DNA of 63,922 nucleotides from the NCBI GenBank assembly GCA_947631685.1, contig CANRMI010000014.1, forward strand, positions 1-63,922. Reading direction: 5' to 3'. The notes beneath the pieces were generated by a model. It made no database searches, was not told where the DNA came from, and saw nothing but the letters and a program-made list of their open reading frames with translations. The DNA is from an uncultured Lachnospiraceae bacterium. Lineage in GTDB: Bacteria > Bacillota > Clostridia > Lachnospirales > Lachnospiraceae. The position numbers and the translations under genes were made by a program. Positions within the stretch are counted from its first letter, which is position 1; each line of letters opens with the position of its first letter. This document shows, piece after piece, positions 63,790-63,922 of the stretch.

Positions 63790-63922
63790 TTACTCTTTAT
63801 CATCAAACAAATTATCCGTAAAGTCAATAACATCACTAAAATTAATATAAATCAAAATATAGTTTTTGACTATCTCTTTATAAGTTCTCATAAGCCGGTA
63901 TAGCCTGTATTTACAGGCTTTC
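63790..63922 (-). CDS. Possible 3' end of a gene entering from the right edge
   Basis: A minus-strand frame is open from the window edge to TAA at 63790-63792 (about 43 codons), reading RLYRLMRTYKEIVKNYILIY and ending FDDKE. It could be the C-terminus of an upstream gene or a chance AT-rich frame. The exporter start follows 34 bases later. No family recognised. Confidence 0.3.
   Translation of the reverse strand, partial: KACKYRLYRLMRTYKEIVKNYILIYINFSDVIDFTDNLFDDKE
63902..63919. repeat. 18-base inverted repeat at the right edge
   Basis: AGCCTGTA-TT-TACAGGCT, perfect 8-base arms. It may be an operator or part of a terminator cut by the window end. Confidence 0.45.

Overview
The window looks like a chromosome segment of a medium-GC gut Clostridia, most likely a Lachnospiraceae member. 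The grounds are the gene content (Roseburia/Ruminococcus-type beta-mannan enzymes, GH130 phosphorylases with a cellobiose 2-epimerase, DUF5696/YIP1 transporter clusters), the strong AGGAGG-type ribosome binding sites and the lipobox signal peptides. No 16S or other species marker is present, so this is inference.

Region 1 (1 to about 4330) is accessory DNA: the 5' part of a large serine recombinase running off the left edge, a replication-relaxation (Replic_Relax) protein, and a three-gene unit of a MarR regulator followed by two different radical SAM enzymes (the 'radical SAM mobile pair' arrangement). It ends against a 3'-truncated AlbA_2 regulator gene (4332-5225), which probably marks an insertion or deletion junction.

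Region 2 (5317-36594) is a beta-mannan / glucomannan utilisation locus of 24 genes, all on the minus strand except one divergent gene. Surface lipoprotein endo-mannanases (GH26 and GH5) and a lipid-anchored SGNH acetyl esterase attack acetylated mannan outside the cell. Two carbohydrate ABC importers, each with a binding protein and two permeases but no ATPase, bring oligosaccharides in. A cytoplasmic GH26, a cytoplasmic SGNH esterase, two GH130 mannoside phosphorylases, a cellobiose 2-epimerase and a GH94 phosphorylase finish the job, giving mannose-1-phosphate, glucose and glucose-1-phosphate. A LacI-type regulator lies inside the locus. Unusual parts are a lipoprotein with three near-identical tandem modules, a 994-residue binding protein fused to two binding-like modules, and a DUF5696 / YIP1 / NHL-repeat block between the two sets of permeases. 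The tail of the locus carries an OFA-type MFS transporter, a CmpB-type membrane protein and an unknown lipoprotein.

Region 3 (36706-49652) holds two MATE exporters, a four-gene signalling operon (hybrid histidine kinase, orphan solute-binding lipoprotein, second hybrid kinase, methyl-accepting chemotaxis protein) behind a clear promoter, an SDR oxidoreductase and an AraC regulator.

Region 4 (49671-59880) is a cobalamin uptake and salvage operon of eleven genes (btuF, btuC, btuD, cobT, cobU, cobS, a short CobU-like gene, cobC, cbiB, cobD, cobQ) under a promoter, a cobalamin riboswitch and an intrinsic terminator. Corrin-ring synthesis genes are absent, so the operon covers import and nucleotide-loop assembly.

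Region 5 (59917-63922) is a heterodimeric ABC exporter followed by a 55-residue unknown gene. A short AT-rich reading frame enters from the right edge. I see no rRNA, tRNA, CRISPR array or IS transposase.
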